Positions 8,143 through 18,656 of a stretch of DNA of 64,000 nt are shown piece by piece. Where the stretch lies: the NCBI GenBank assembly GCA_029261925.1, contig JAJDAJ010000073.1, positions 33,000-96,999 of the forward strand, in the 5' to 3' direction. Within the stretch, counting starts at the first letter, position 1. Every line of letters starts with the position of its first letter. The notes under the pieces are model-generated. The model searched no databases. It was not told where the DNA came from and worked only from the letters and a program-made list of their open reading frames with translations. Source of the stretch: Deltaproteobacteria bacterium (GTDB lineage Bacteria > Myxococcota_A > UBA9160 > SZUA-336). Made by a program: the position numbers and the translations under genes.

Positions 8143-8997
8143 TCAGCCCTCGCAGCGCCCCACGAAGGCCGCCAGCTCGTCGAGCTTCGCGAGCGCCTCG
8201 CTCTCCGGCACGGGATCGACCATGAAGATCACCCGGTCCACGCCGGTCTCGCGCGAGCGCTCGATCAGGGCCTGCTCCGGCGGCATCCAGTAGGCGCTGA
8301 TCTCCACGCTGTGCGGATCGCGACCGGCCGCCTCGAGGCGGCGGTGCAGCTCGGGGATCTGCGAGAAGATCGCGGCCTCGGCGTCCTGGCCGGGCATGGG
8401 GAACCAGCCGTCGCCGTAGCGCACCACGCGACCCAGACCGCGCGGCGCGTTGGCCGCCACGTGCACCGGCGGGTGCGGCTTCTGCGCGGGCTTGGGCCAG
8501 GCGAAGCTCGGCGCCAGCTGGACGAAGGCGCCCTTGTACTCCGCCTTCTCCTCGGTCCAGAGCTGCTTCATGGCGCCGATGCGCTCCTCCATGAGCGGCA
8601 GGCGCGTGGCGAAGTCGGTGCCGTGCTGGCCGATCTCGAACGGATTCCAGCCGCCGCCCACGCCGAAGTCGAAGCGGCCACCGGACAGCGCGTCGAGGCT
8701 GGCCACGAGCTTCGCGGTCTGGATCGGATCGCGCTGCACGACCAGGCAGATGCTCGTGCCCAGGCGAATGCGCTCGGTCGCCTCGGCCGCCATCGCCAGG
8801 GCGACGAACGGATCGACCACGTCGTAGTACATGTCGGGCAGCCCGCCGGAGGCGCGCCCCGGCGTCATCTCCGAGACCGGGAAGTGCGAGTGCTCGGGCA
8901 CCCACAGACTCTCGAAGCCGCGCTCCTCGATCGCGCGAGCGAATGCGCCGGGCGCGATCGAGTAGTCGGTCGGGAACATGCTGATGCCGTACTTCAC
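8143..8997 (-). CDS. LLM class F420-dependent oxidoreductase
   Basis: 284 residues of the luciferase-like monooxygenase fold. Typical elements are the N-terminal KYGISMFPTDYSI strand, GFESLWVPEHSHFP, RIRLGTSICLVVQRDPIQTA and RFDFGVGGGWNPFE. These match the actinobacterial-type subfamily thought to use F420 rather than FMN. Start is a GTG at 8995-8997 with GGAG seven bases upstream. Probably cytoplasmic hydride transfer to an aldehyde, alcohol or enone; substrate unknown. Confidence 0.87.
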   Translation of the reverse strand: MKYGISMFPTDYSIAPGAFARAIEERGFESLWVPEHSHFPVSEMTPGRASGGLPDMYYDVVDPFVALAMAAEATERIRLGTSICLVVQRDPIQTAKLVASLDALSGGRFDFGVGGGWNPFEIGQHGTDFATRLPLMEERIGAMKQLWTEEKAEYKGAFVQLAPSFAWPKPAQKPHPPVHVAANAPRGLGRVVRYGDGWFPMPGQDAEAAIFSQIPELHRRLEAAGRDPHSVEISAYWMPPEQALIERSRETGVDRVIFMVDPVPESEALAKLDELAAFVGRCEG

Positions 8998-9048
8998 GCG
9001 CTGCTCCGGGGAGGTGGGGTGGGTGCCCGCGGCTGCGTCGAGCCCGGG

Positions 9049-10032
9049 CTAGTCCTGGTGGGAGGGGTAGCGGCCGCAGTACGCCTCGGCGCCGAAGAGC
9101 TTGGCGTTCACGCCGAGCATGTCACCCACGTTGCACACCGCGTCGTCGTTCGTGTCGCACAGCGGGGACGCCTCGACCATCCCGAACAGGCTCCGGTTGA
9201 TGTCGATGATGTCCATGACGTCGACGACGCCGTCGCCGGTCTGGTCACCGCACTCGCAGGCGTCACCGTGACCGTTTCCGTCCACGTCGCGCTGGTCGCC
9301 GTTCGGCCAGTACTTGCAGTTGTCCCGGTCGTCGGGCACGCCGTCGCCGTCGCGATCGCCGCCTGCGGTCCGGCACTGGCCCTCGCGGCTGCAGACCTGC
9401 CCGAACGAGCAGTCCGCGCCGGTCTCGCACGCCGTGCAGACGGCCTGTCCGATCTCGTTGTAGAACTCCGCGAAGCAGCCGCCGCAGTAGTTTGCGGTGC
9501 AGGTGCCGTCCGGGCAGGGAGGCGTGACCTGGCACGGGTCGGCGAAGCACTGCACCTCGTCTCCCGAGACACAGGCGCAGTCGTCGCCGCAGCAGGCGAA
9601 TCGGCTGTTCAGGAAGGCGAGATCCGCGTCGCTGAGGTCCGCCAGCCGGCGGTTGTAGCCGCACGAGACGACCGAGAACGTGCCCGGGTCGGTCGCGGCT
9701 CCGGCGGTGATCAGGTAGCGCTCTCCCACGCTCAGCAGCAGGCCGCAGGCGGCCGACGATCCCGGCGTGGTCAGGGTCACGATCTGGCCGGCCCGGGTGC
9801 AGCCGTTGAAGCTGCGATCCACGCGGAACGTGTACTCGATCATGCCCAGGCCCAGCGAGTCTCCCCCGGCCTGCGCGAGCACCTCGCCGCTGAACACGTC
9901 GCTGCTGTTGTTGTACGTGAACACCAGGTCCGGAGGCACGCAGCTGCAGGCGCGAGCGGACTGCGGCGCGGCCAGGGCCACGAGGCCGGCGACGATCAGG
10001 GGCGCGATCCAGAGGGCACGCGGCACGGGCAT
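9049..10032 (-). CDS. Secreted Cys-rich protein: TIMP/NTR-like domain plus TSP3/dockerin-like repeats
   Basis: 327 residues. The ATG at 10030-10032 follows AAGGAG and begins a signal peptide ending near SARA-CSC. Residues about 23-150 start with CSCVPP and continue with F-S-G-E-V, a T-x-T-P-x-x-x-x-C-G strand and G-E-R-Y-L-I, the layout of bacterial TIMP/NTR-like domains. A Cys-rich segment (about 155-230) follows, then Asp/Asn-rich calcium loops (DRDGDGVPDDRDNC) and a dockerin-like pair ending ASPLCDTNDDAVCNVGDML. Dockerins bind cohesins in cellulosomes, but here they are more likely calcium-stabilised surface modules. Extracellular or outer-surface location is inferred. Confidence 0.75.
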   Translation of the reverse strand: MPVPRALWIAPLIVAGLVALAAPQSARACSCVPPDLVFTYNNSSDVFSGEVLAQAGGDSLGLGMIEYTFRVDRSFNGCTRAGQIVTLTTPGSSAACGLLLSVGERYLITAGAATDPGTFSVVSCGYNRRLADLSDADLAFLNSRFACCGDDCACVSGDEVQCFADPCQVTPPCPDGTCTANYCGGCFAEFYNEIGQAVCTACETGADCSFGQVCSREGQCRTAGGDRDGDGVPDDRDNCKYWPNGDQRDVDGNGHGDACECGDQTGDGVVDVMDIIDINRSLFGMVEASPLCDTNDDAVCNVGDMLGVNAKLFGAEAYCGRYPSHQD

Positions 10033-10131
10033 CACGATCTCCTTCCAGTCGGCGGAAGCCGACGGTGCACGGCAGGCGGGCACCGCCCTCGAGCGTAGCA
10101 CGGGCCCGCCGGGCCAGCGCCCTGCGCGGGC

Positions 10132-11796
10132 TCAGGACGGGTCGTCGAACCGGGCCCGCAGCTCCTGCTTGCGGACCTTTCCCGAGGCGGTGCGCGGCAG
10201 GTCGTCGACGGCGACCACCCGCTCCGGGGTCTTCTGCCGCGCCGCACCCAGGGCCTCGAAGTGGCCGATGAGCTCGTCGATGTCCGGTGCCTGGCACCCG
10301 TCGGCGGGGACCACGAAGGCGCACACCCGCTCGCCGTAGCGCGGGTCCGGCATGCCCACGGCGGCGGCCTCCGCGATCGCCGGGTGGCGCTGTAGCAGGT
10401 CCTCGACCTCGAGCGAGGAGATGTTCTCGCCGCCGCGGATGATCACGTCCTTGATGCGGTCGGTGATGGTCAGGCGACCCGCGGCGTCGAGCACCCCGAC
10501 GTCGCCGCTGCGGAACCAGCCGTCCGGGGCGAAGGCCTCGGCGTTTGCGGCTGGATCGGTGTAGCCCAGGAAGAGCTCCGGTCCGCGCAGCCAGACCTCG
10601 CCGGCCTCGCCGATCGCGGCCCCGGAGCCGTCCGGGCGGGCGATGCGCACCTCGCTGTGCGGACACGCGATCCCGTCGGTCCGGGCGCGCGCCTCGAGCG
10701 CGTCGTCGTGGTCGCCCGAGGTCGCCGTCGGGTGCTCGGTCGAGCCGTAGCAGCGCACCATACGCCAGCCCGCAGCGTCGGCGCGCTCGACCAGCGCCGG
10801 GGGCACCCCTGCACCGCCGCTGACCACCCTGCGCAGGCTCTCGAGCCGGGCCGCACCGGCGTCGCGCATGTCGAGCAGAACCGACACGTGGAACGGCGCG
10901 GCGCAGAGCGTGTCGACCCCGAAGCTCTCGATCAGCTCGACCGCCTCGTGCGCGTCCCAGCGATCGAGCATGATCGCGCGGGCGCGCGTCAGGATCGGGC
11001 CGAGCAGCGCGCAGAGCCCGCCGATGTGCCCCGCCGGCCACGGCTGCAGCGTCACGCGCTCCGGCTCGTCCACCGGAGCCTGGGGCATGTTGCGCAGCTC
11101 GGCCATCAGCGTCTGGTGACTGTGGACGGCGCCCTTCGGGTCCGAGGTCGTGCCCGAGGTGTAGACGATCAGCAACGGGTCGGCGGCGTCGAGCCGCGGC
11201 AGCTCGACGGACCGATCGCCGCGCGACTCCAGCGCCTCCCAGGCGACCGCGCGCGCGGCGGCGTCCGGCAGCTTGTCGCCGACGATCACCACCTCGATGT
11301 CGGCGGCCCCCGTCAGCGCCGGCATCCGCGCGATGCGCTGCAGGTAGTCGATCGTGTGCCAGCGGTCGGGGCAGAGGAACATCCGCGCGCCGGACGCGCG
11401 CAGGATCCAGTCGGTCTCGCGCGGGCCGTAGATGTGCACGATCGGCACAAAGACCGCGCCCGCGATGGCGGTGGCCAGGTAGGCGACCGCGGTCTCCTCC
11501 CAGTTCGGCAGCTGGATCGCGATCACGTCGCCCGGCCGGACGCCGCTGCCGACCAGGCCGCGCGCCAGCCGCGTCGCGCGCGCATGCAGGTCCGCCAGCG
11601 GGAGCCGGCCCGGTCGCTGGGCCGAGTGCAGGTGGATCTCCAGCTCCGGCTGCTCCCGGGCGGCGCGCGCGAGCGCGTCGGGCAGCGTCTCGGCGTCGTG
11701 CAGACCCGCCGCGCGCCAGCGGGCCAGCTGCGCCCGACGGTCGCGCGCCTGTGCCGGGTCCGGGAACAGGTCGTCGAGGCCCAGCGCGGCGGTCAC
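10132..11796 (-). CDS. AMP-dependent acyl-CoA synthetase/ligase
   Basis: 554 residues of the ANL superfamily. The ATP-binding P-loop is LLIVYTSGTTSDPKGAVHSH; VRCYGSTEHPT and GWFRSGDVGVLDAAGRLTITDR are the next core motifs, and the C-terminal lysine motif is TASGKVRKQELRARF. It would activate a carboxylic acid to its CoA thioester. I chose the GTG at 11794-11796, preceded by GAGGT, because the frame upstream reads through a repeat-filled region with no family similarity. Near residue 500 the codons for GCQAP come from a copy of the 13-bp palindrome (10286-10298). Confidence 0.9.
   Translation of the reverse strand: MTAALGLDDLFPDPAQARDRRAQLARWRAAGLHDAETLPDALARAAREQPELEIHLHSAQRPGRLPLADLHARATRLARGLVGSGVRPGDVIAIQLPNWEETAVAYLATAIAGAVFVPIVHIYGPRETDWILRASGARMFLCPDRWHTIDYLQRIARMPALTGAADIEVVIVGDKLPDAAARAVAWEALESRGDRSVELPRLDAADPLLIVYTSGTTSDPKGAVHSHQTLMAELRNMPQAPVDEPERVTLQPWPAGHIGGLCALLGPILTRARAIMLDRWDAHEAVELIESFGVDTLCAAPFHVSVLLDMRDAGAARLESLRRVVSGGAGVPPALVERADAAGWRMVRCYGSTEHPTATSGDHDDALEARARTDGIACPHSEVRIARPDGSGAAIGEAGEVWLRGPELFLGYTDPAANAEAFAPDGWFRSGDVGVLDAAGRLTITDRIKDVIIRGGENISSLEVEDLLQRHPAIAEAAAVGMPDPRYGERVCAFVVPADGCQAPDIDELIGHFEALGAARQKTPERVVAVDDLPRTASGKVRKQELRARFDDPS
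10286..10298. repeat. GGTGCCTGGCACC copy inside the acyl-CoA ligase gene
   Basis: An exact match to the 13-mer found three times in the permease gene. In the ligase frame it encodes part of D-G-C-Q-A-P-D in the linker of the mobile C-terminal domain, a position that tolerates variation. Confidence 0.85.
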
Positions 11797-11928
11797 GCGC
11801 GCACCTCGGACGTGACCGCGCGATGCGCGGCTCGCTGGATCGACGGGCAGGCGGGGAACATCGCTCTCCTCTGTTGCTTCCGGGGCACGCGCGCGCCCCT
11901 GTCCGGAGCAGTCCCGGTGAGCAGTCCC

Positions 11929-12002
11929 GGTGCCAGGCACCCAGTCCGGGTCTCGGTGCCAGGCACCGGATCGCCGGCACCCGCCGGAGGGTGCCAGGCA
12001 CC
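11929..12002. repeat. Intergenic cluster of three GGTGCCAGGCACC copies
   Basis: Copies at 11929-11941, 11955-11967 and 11990-12002, with irregular spacing of 26 and 35 bases. They lie in the 413-base gap (11797-12209) between the divergent ligase and TonB receptor genes. The central base is A on the plus strand, the opposite of the copies at 818-869. The rest of the gap shows no convincing gene; a Shine-Dalgarno for the receptor stands at its end. Confidence 0.85.
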
Positions 12003-12209
12003 GGACCGTCGGCGCTACCGCCGCGGCGGGACCCGGCGGGGCCGGGGCCTTCCGGGCCGCAGCGCGGGTTCCCCGCGAGATCCCCGGCGCTTGCGGCGCG
12101 TGGTGCGTTCGCGCTGCGGATCGGCGCGTCCCGGCGCACTTGCGAAGCCGTTCCAGCCGTGCCCAAATGGTCACCACTGCCCGGGAAGCAGGCAGTGGGG
12201 AGATTCTGC

Positions 12210-14528
<2,319 letters not shown>

Positions 14529-14558
14529 GCCGCGCAGCGCGGCTGCTCCCTGCATCGC

Positions 14559-14594
14559 GCGCCCGCAGCTCCGGATCCCCGGAGCTGCGGGCGC
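14559..14594. terminator. 16-bp perfect-stem hairpin after the TonB receptor
   Basis: The arms at 14559-14574 and 14579-14594 are exact reverse complements (GCGCCCGCAGCTCCGG) with a four-base loop. It starts 30 bases after the receptor stop and stands before the convergent small ORF. There is no T-run, but the stem is very stable, so a bidirectional terminator is likely. Confidence 0.6.
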
Positions 14595-14641
14595 TCCACG
14601 TCGCGGCCCCGCCCGACAGCGCCGCCTCCCGGGCGCGGGCG

Positions 14642-14881
14642 TCAGTCGGAGCCGGGCTCGCGCATGGCGCGCGCGATCGCCATCGCACCCGCGCCCAGCA
14701 GGCTCGCCTGCTCGGCGCTGCGGACCGCGATCGAGAGCGCGACCGCACCGCCCGTCTGTACGACCAGGTAGATCACCGGACCGGCGTCGTCCTCACGCGT
14801 GCGCAGATCGATCTCGACGGGTCCCTCGCCCAGGTCGATACGGATCAGGCCAGACGGGTCCACCTGGGACTTCTCGGCCAC
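14642..14881 (-). CDS. Small hypothetical protein
   Basis: 79 residues from a GTG. The sequence has alternating hydrophobic and charged beta-strand-like stretches (IRIDLGEGPVEIDLRTRED, PVIYLVVQTGG) and an Ala-rich C-terminal helix. I do not recognise a family. No Shine-Dalgarno is evident and the frame continues upstream without another start, into the end of the TetR-like gene; 61 bases separate the GTG from that stop. It may be the last gene of the 16726-14642 run, expressed by readthrough. Confidence 0.45.
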   Translation of the reverse strand: MAEKSQVDPSGLIRIDLGEGPVEIDLRTREDDAGPVIYLVVQTGGAVALSIAVRSAEQASLLGAGAMAIARAMREPGSD

Positions 14882-14942
14882 GACGCCCGTGATCTTGAAG
14901 CGACAGGCCCGCAGCAGCGCAGCCCCGGCTGCGCACCCCGTC

Positions 14943-15527
14943 TCAGGTAGGGGTCTCCCCGGTTCCGCGCAGCGCCGAGAGCAGGACGCGGGTCACCAGG
15001 TCGGACGTCTCCTCGCAGCTGCGGCCGGGCCCGTCCTCGCGCAGCGCCGCCAGCGAGTCGGTCGAGACCAGGCCGCGCCAGGCGACCACCAGGAAGCGCG
15101 GGCTGACGTCGCCGCGAAAGTCGCCCTCCGCGATGCCCCGCTTGATCACGTTGCCCATCAGGCTCCAGAGGGCCCGCACGTAGTCCATGTGCGCGTCGAG
15201 CGGCGGCGGCAGGCGGCCCGCCGTGGTCTCCGTGGCGAGCATTCCGTAGCGATCGACGCTCTCGAAGCCGACGCGGTTGATCGCGTGGATGCTCTGCCAC
15301 GCCCTCGAGGCGCGATCCGCGGCAATCTCCAGCAGCCGCCGGTCCGCGCCGTCGAGCATCTCGCGGAGCACGGCCTCCAGGATGTCCGTGCGCCGCGGGA
15401 AGCGCCGGTACATGGCCGCCTCGGACACACCCGCGGCCAGCGCGATCTCCTTGCCGTCGACCCGGAAACCGCTGGCCCTGCAGAGCTGTCGTGCCGCCTC
15501 GAGGATCCGCTCGCGAGTGTCATCCAT
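14943..15527 (-). CDS. TetR/AcrR family transcriptional regulator
   Basis: 194 residues. The N-terminal helix-turn-helix is clear: RERILEAARQL, KEIALAAGVSEAAMYRRF and RRTDILEAVL (residues 4-55). The C-terminal ligand-binding domain is helical and divergent, as usual. The start is the ATG at 15525-15527. It lies 77 bases downstream of the CoA-transferase gene in the same direction, and that gene is divergent from a P450. It may control this small cluster in response to a substrate or CoA thioester; the operator was not identified. Confidence 0.88.
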   Translation of the reverse strand: MDDTRERILEAARQLCRASGFRVDGKEIALAAGVSEAAMYRRFPRRTDILEAVLREMLDGADRRLLEIAADRASRAWQSIHAINRVGFESVDRYGMLATETTAGRLPPPLDAHMDYVRALWSLMGNVIKRGIAEGDFRGDVSPRFLVVAWRGLVSTDSLAALREDGPGRSCEETSDLVTRVLLSALRGTGETPT

Positions 15528-15604
15528 GCGCGCGACAGCTCTTACCAGCTCCGGGCCGGAGTCGCGACTGCGAGCGGCAGCCGGCGGCCGCGCACGGGCC
15601 GTGA

Positions 15605-16726
15605 TCAGACCACTCCCTGCCCGCGGAGCTCCGCGACCTCGTCGCTCGTGAATCCCGCGTGTGCCAGGGCCGCGTCGGTGTGCTGACCGACGAGCGGCGG
15701 CTCGTCGAGCGCGGTCCACGAATGACTGCCGTCCGCGTCGACCACGCGGATCGGGTTCGCCGGCACATCCCGATCGCTCACCCGCACGGTCGTGCCGCGG
15801 GCGCGATTGTGCGGGTCCTCGACGACCTCGCGACCGCGGTTGACCGCGTTCACGGCGGCGCCCAGCGGACCCAGGAGCTCGATCCACTCCGCGGCCGGAC
15901 GCTGCGCGAAGATCGCCGCCAGCCGTCCGGCCACCGCGTGCGCCTCGTCGCCCGTCGCACCCAGGCTCTCCGCCAGGTCGGGCACGTCGAGCCCCTTGCA
16001 CAGCGCGGCCCAGGTGCGCGGCTCCGCCGCGGCGACGCTGACGAAGCGACCGTCGGAACAGGCGTATGTGCGCCGGTCCGGACTCTCGGGAATGCGCATG
16101 AAGCGGTCGGTGAGCGCCGTGGTATTGCCGGCGAGCAGCCAGGTGGTGGCATCGGCCAGGCTGATGTCGAGCTGGCAGCCCTGGCCCGTGCGCTCGCGCT
16201 CCGCGAGCGCCGCCAGCACGCCGGTGGTGGCCAGCATCGCGCCGACCGGTACCGACAGCATGGTCGCCGGATGCCACGGGCCGTCGGGCGCGAGTGCCGC
16301 GAGCAGGCCCGCGTGCCCCGCGTAGGACAGGTCGTGCCCCGCGCGGTCGGCGTACGGCCCCGTCTGCCCGAAGCCGGTGATCGAGCACCAGATGATCCGC
16401 GAGCCCGCCTCGACGGCCTGCCGGTAGCCGAAGCCGCGCGCCTCCATGCGGCCCGGCATCATGTTCTCGACCAGCACGTCGGCGGCCAGCACCAGCCGGC
16501 GCAGCACCTCGTTGCCGCGCTCGTGACGCAGATCGAGGGTCATCGAGCGCTTGCCGCGGCTCAGGCCCGGCTCACCGACGACCAGGCTCGGCTGCCCGGC
16601 CAGACCCGGCGACTCGATGCGCAGCACGTCGGCGCCCAGGTCCGCGAGCTGCACCGTGCAGTAGCCCCCGGGCGGCAGGAAGCACAGATCCAGCACCCGG
16701 ACACCTTCCAGCGGCTTCAGCGCCAT
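15605..16726 (-). CDS. CaiB/BaiF family CoA-transferase (single domain)
   Basis: 373 residues of the class III (formyl-CoA-transferase-like) family. It opens with LEGVRVLDLCFLPPGGYCTV and has ADVLRIESPG, RGKRSMTLDLR and VENMMPG. The catalytic Asp position is filled in AGHDLSYAGHAGLL. It moves CoA between carboxylic acids in the cytoplasm. GGAGG precedes the ATG. Relatives include alpha-methylacyl-CoA racemases, and the short length and AGHDLSYAG motif are compatible with that too. It is divergent from P450 16861-18039, with 134 bases between them. Confidence 0.88.
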   Translation of the reverse strand: MALKPLEGVRVLDLCFLPPGGYCTVQLADLGADVLRIESPGLAGQPSLVVGEPGLSRGKRSMTLDLRHERGNEVLRRLVLAADVLVENMMPGRMEARGFGYRQAVEAGSRIIWCSITGFGQTGPYADRAGHDLSYAGHAGLLAALAPDGPWHPATMLSVPVGAMLATTGVLAALAERERTGQGCQLDISLADATTWLLAGNTTALTDRFMRIPESPDRRTYACSDGRFVSVAAAEPRTWAALCKGLDVPDLAESLGATGDEAHAVAGRLAAIFAQRPAAEWIELLGPLGAAVNAVNRGREVVEDPHNRARGTTVRVSDRDVPANPIRVVDADGSHSWTALDEPPLVGQHTDAALAHAGFTSDEVAELRGQGVV

Positions 16727-16817
16727 CGCTCGACCTCCGGCCGCAGATCCGTCGGCCGCGGCCATCTTGCCAGAACGCCCGTGCCCGCGAGGCCCGGCTG
16801 CGGATCGGCCGGGGTGG

Positions 16818-16823
16818 TAGATT
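16818..16823 (+). promoter_or_regulatory. Possible -10 element TAGATT upstream of P450
   Basis: TAGATT lies 37 bases before the P450 ATG within the divergent gap shared with the CoA-transferase gene. It fits the TANNNT form seen elsewhere in the window. No good -35. Confidence 0.25.
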
Positions 16824-16860
16824 CTCCGCACGAGCACCAGCACGAGACCGAGCCGAGTCG

Positions 16861-18039
16861 ATGACCGAGTCCGTCGAGTTCAATCCGTTCTCCCACGAGC
16901 ACCACGCCGACCCGTACCCGACCTACCGGCGGCTGCGCGACGAGGCACCGGCGTACTACAACGCCGAGCTCGACTTCTGGGCGCTGTCGCGCTTCGCCGA
17001 CGTGCTCCACGGATACAACGACTGGGAGACGTACACGTCGACCCGGGGTGTCGCGCTCGAGAGCGGGACCTACAGCGGCTCGATGATCGACTGCGACCCG
17101 CCGCAGCAGCTCCCGCTGCGTCGCCTGCTCAATCACGCGTTCACGCCCGCCAGCGTGCGCCAGCTGGAGCCGCGCGTGCGCGCCCTGTGCAGCGAGTTCC
17201 TCGACGAGATCGTCGAGCTGGGCAGCTGTGACCTGGTGCGCGACTTCGCCGCCAAGCTGCCCTCCGACGTGATCTCGACCCTGCTGGGGGCGCCGCGCGA
17301 GGACCACCTGCAGGTGCGCCTGTGGACCGAGTCCGCGCTCACGCGCGAGCCGACCGGCGTGCAGGCGCAGCACTCCGCGGAGTCGATGAAGAGCCTGCGC
17401 GAGTACTTCGGGGCGCTGCTCGCCGAGCGTCGGAGCAGCCCGCGCGACGACCTGGCCTCGGCGCTCGGGCGCGTCGAGCTCGAGGGACGCCGGCTCACCC
17501 ACGAGGAGGGCGTGGCGTTCCTGATGCTGCTGATCCTGGGAGGCAACGAGACCACCGAGAAGTGGATCGCCAACAGCTGCTTCCTGCTCTCACAGCACCC
17601 CGACCAGCGCCGCAGGATCCTCGACGACCCCGGCCTGATCCCCGACGCGGCCGAGGAGTCGATCCGCTACATCAGCCCCACGTCGTACATGGCGCGCACG
17701 ACCACACGCCCCGTCTCGCTGCACGGCCGGACCATCCCCGCGGGCAAGAAGGTCGCCCTGCTCTGCGGCGCCGCGAATCGCGACGAGCGCCAGTTCCCCG
17801 ACCCCGACCGCTTCGACATCGAGCGCCGCGCCGACCGGCACCTGGGCTTCGGCCACGGCCCGCACTTCTGCCTGGGCGCGCGGCTGGCGCGGCTGGAGGT
17901 GCGCGTGGCGCTCGAGGAGATCCACCGCCGCATCCCCGACTACGAGGCGGACGCTGCGGGGGTGGACTACATGCACGGCGGCAACGTCGCCGGCTTCAGC
18001 CGCGTTCCCATCCGCTACACCCCCACGGCCCGGACCTAG
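16861..18039 (+). CDS. Cytochrome P450 (bacterial class I type)
   Basis: 392 residues, soluble bacterial P450 length with no membrane anchor. The heme loop is FGHGPHFCLGARLARLE (Cys near residue 343). The K-helix E-x-x-R is in EESIRYISP. The I-helix motif reads LGGNETTEK, so Gly-Asn replaces the usual Ala/Gly-Gly before the acid-Thr pair, still keeping Glu-Thr for oxygen activation. Needs a ferredoxin and reductase, neither of which is encoded nearby. A likely hydroxylase for terpenoid, steroid or fatty-acid substrates. The ATG at 16861 has no strong Shine-Dalgarno. Confidence 0.93.
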   Translation: MTESVEFNPFSHEHHADPYPTYRRLRDEAPAYYNAELDFWALSRFADVLHGYNDWETYTSTRGVALESGTYSGSMIDCDPPQQLPLRRLLNHAFTPASVRQLEPRVRALCSEFLDEIVELGSCDLVRDFAAKLPSDVISTLLGAPREDHLQVRLWTESALTREPTGVQAQHSAESMKSLREYFGALLAERRSSPRDDLASALGRVELEGRRLTHEEGVAFLMLLILGGNETTEKWIANSCFLLSQHPDQRRRILDDPGLIPDAAEESIRYISPTSYMARTTTRPVSLHGRTIPAGKKVALLCGAANRDERQFPDPDRFDIERRADRHLGFGHGPHFCLGARLARLEVRVALEEIHRRIPDYEADAAGVDYMHGGNVAGFSRVPIRYTPTART

Positions 18040-18151
18040 AGCGGAGCCGGCTTCGTGCAGTCGCTTCTCGGGGGCCCGGTTCTGAAAGACGGCCCCTTCA
18101 GCCCGCTCGATTCGATGCGCGGAGTACGAGGGGCCGCGGCGGAGGGCCCGT

Positions 18152-18523
18152 TCAGGCGCCGGCGAGCTTGACCGTGTAGCCGCGGGCGCGCAGGTCCTCG
18201 GCCAGGGTGTCGCGATGGTCGCCCTGGATCTCGATCACGCCGTCCCTGGCGGATCCGCCGGTGCCGCAGCGGCGCTTCAGGTCGCCGGCCAGCTCGCGCA
18301 GGGCGTCGGCGCCGAGCAGCACTCCCGAGATCGTGGTGACGGTCTTGCCGCGGCGACCCTTCGACTCGCGGCGGATCCGCACGACGCCGTCGCCCTCGGG
18401 CCTCGCACCGCGCGGGCTCTTGCGGCAGACGCAGTCCTTCTGCTTGCGGCCGCACAGGCGGCACATGCGCCCCTGCTCGCTCGAATAGACCAGGCCGCCC
18501 TTGCGGTCCGGGCTGCGGCTCAC
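18152..18523 (-). CDS. yciH: SUI1/eIF1-like translation factor (YciH family)
   Basis: 123 residues. The C-terminal two thirds (about 45-120) carry the SUI1 core: VVRIRRESKGRRGKTVTTI, DLKRRCGTGGSARDGVIEIQ and LRARGYTVKLAG. The N-terminal part holds a Cys cluster, CRLCGRKQKDCVC, that could bind zinc. Bacterial YciH homologues are ribosome-associated factors related to eIF1. The GTG at 18521-18523 follows GGGGAG with good spacing. It is a housekeeping gene embedded among catabolic genes. Confidence 0.88.
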   Translation of the reverse strand: MSRSPDRKGGLVYSSEQGRMCRLCGRKQKDCVCRKSPRGARPEGDGVVRIRRESKGRRGKTVTTISGVLLGADALRELAGDLKRRCGTGGSARDGVIEIQGDHRDTLAEDLRARGYTVKLAGA

Positions 18524-18656
18524 GCGGCATCTCCCCGCTGAAGCTCGGCGAGGCGGCCGGGGATCGGGAGCATGGTCATCGTTCTGGCCGAAGGGCCAGC
18601 GGCCGGCCACCGCCTGCCAGGCCTGGGCCGCGGACCCCGTCCCGGGTCGGCCCGCT

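Noticed and set aside
8311..10098. Long plus-strand open frame across the LLM and dockerin genes
   Set aside because: Arg/Ala/Val/His-rich antisense composition with no motif; both minus-strand genes beneath it have strong family signatures and ribosome sites.
818..12002. GGTGCCWGGCACC copies as a CRISPR array
   Set aside because: Repeats are too short, spacing is irregular and tiny, there are no spacers of uniform length and no cas genes nearby.
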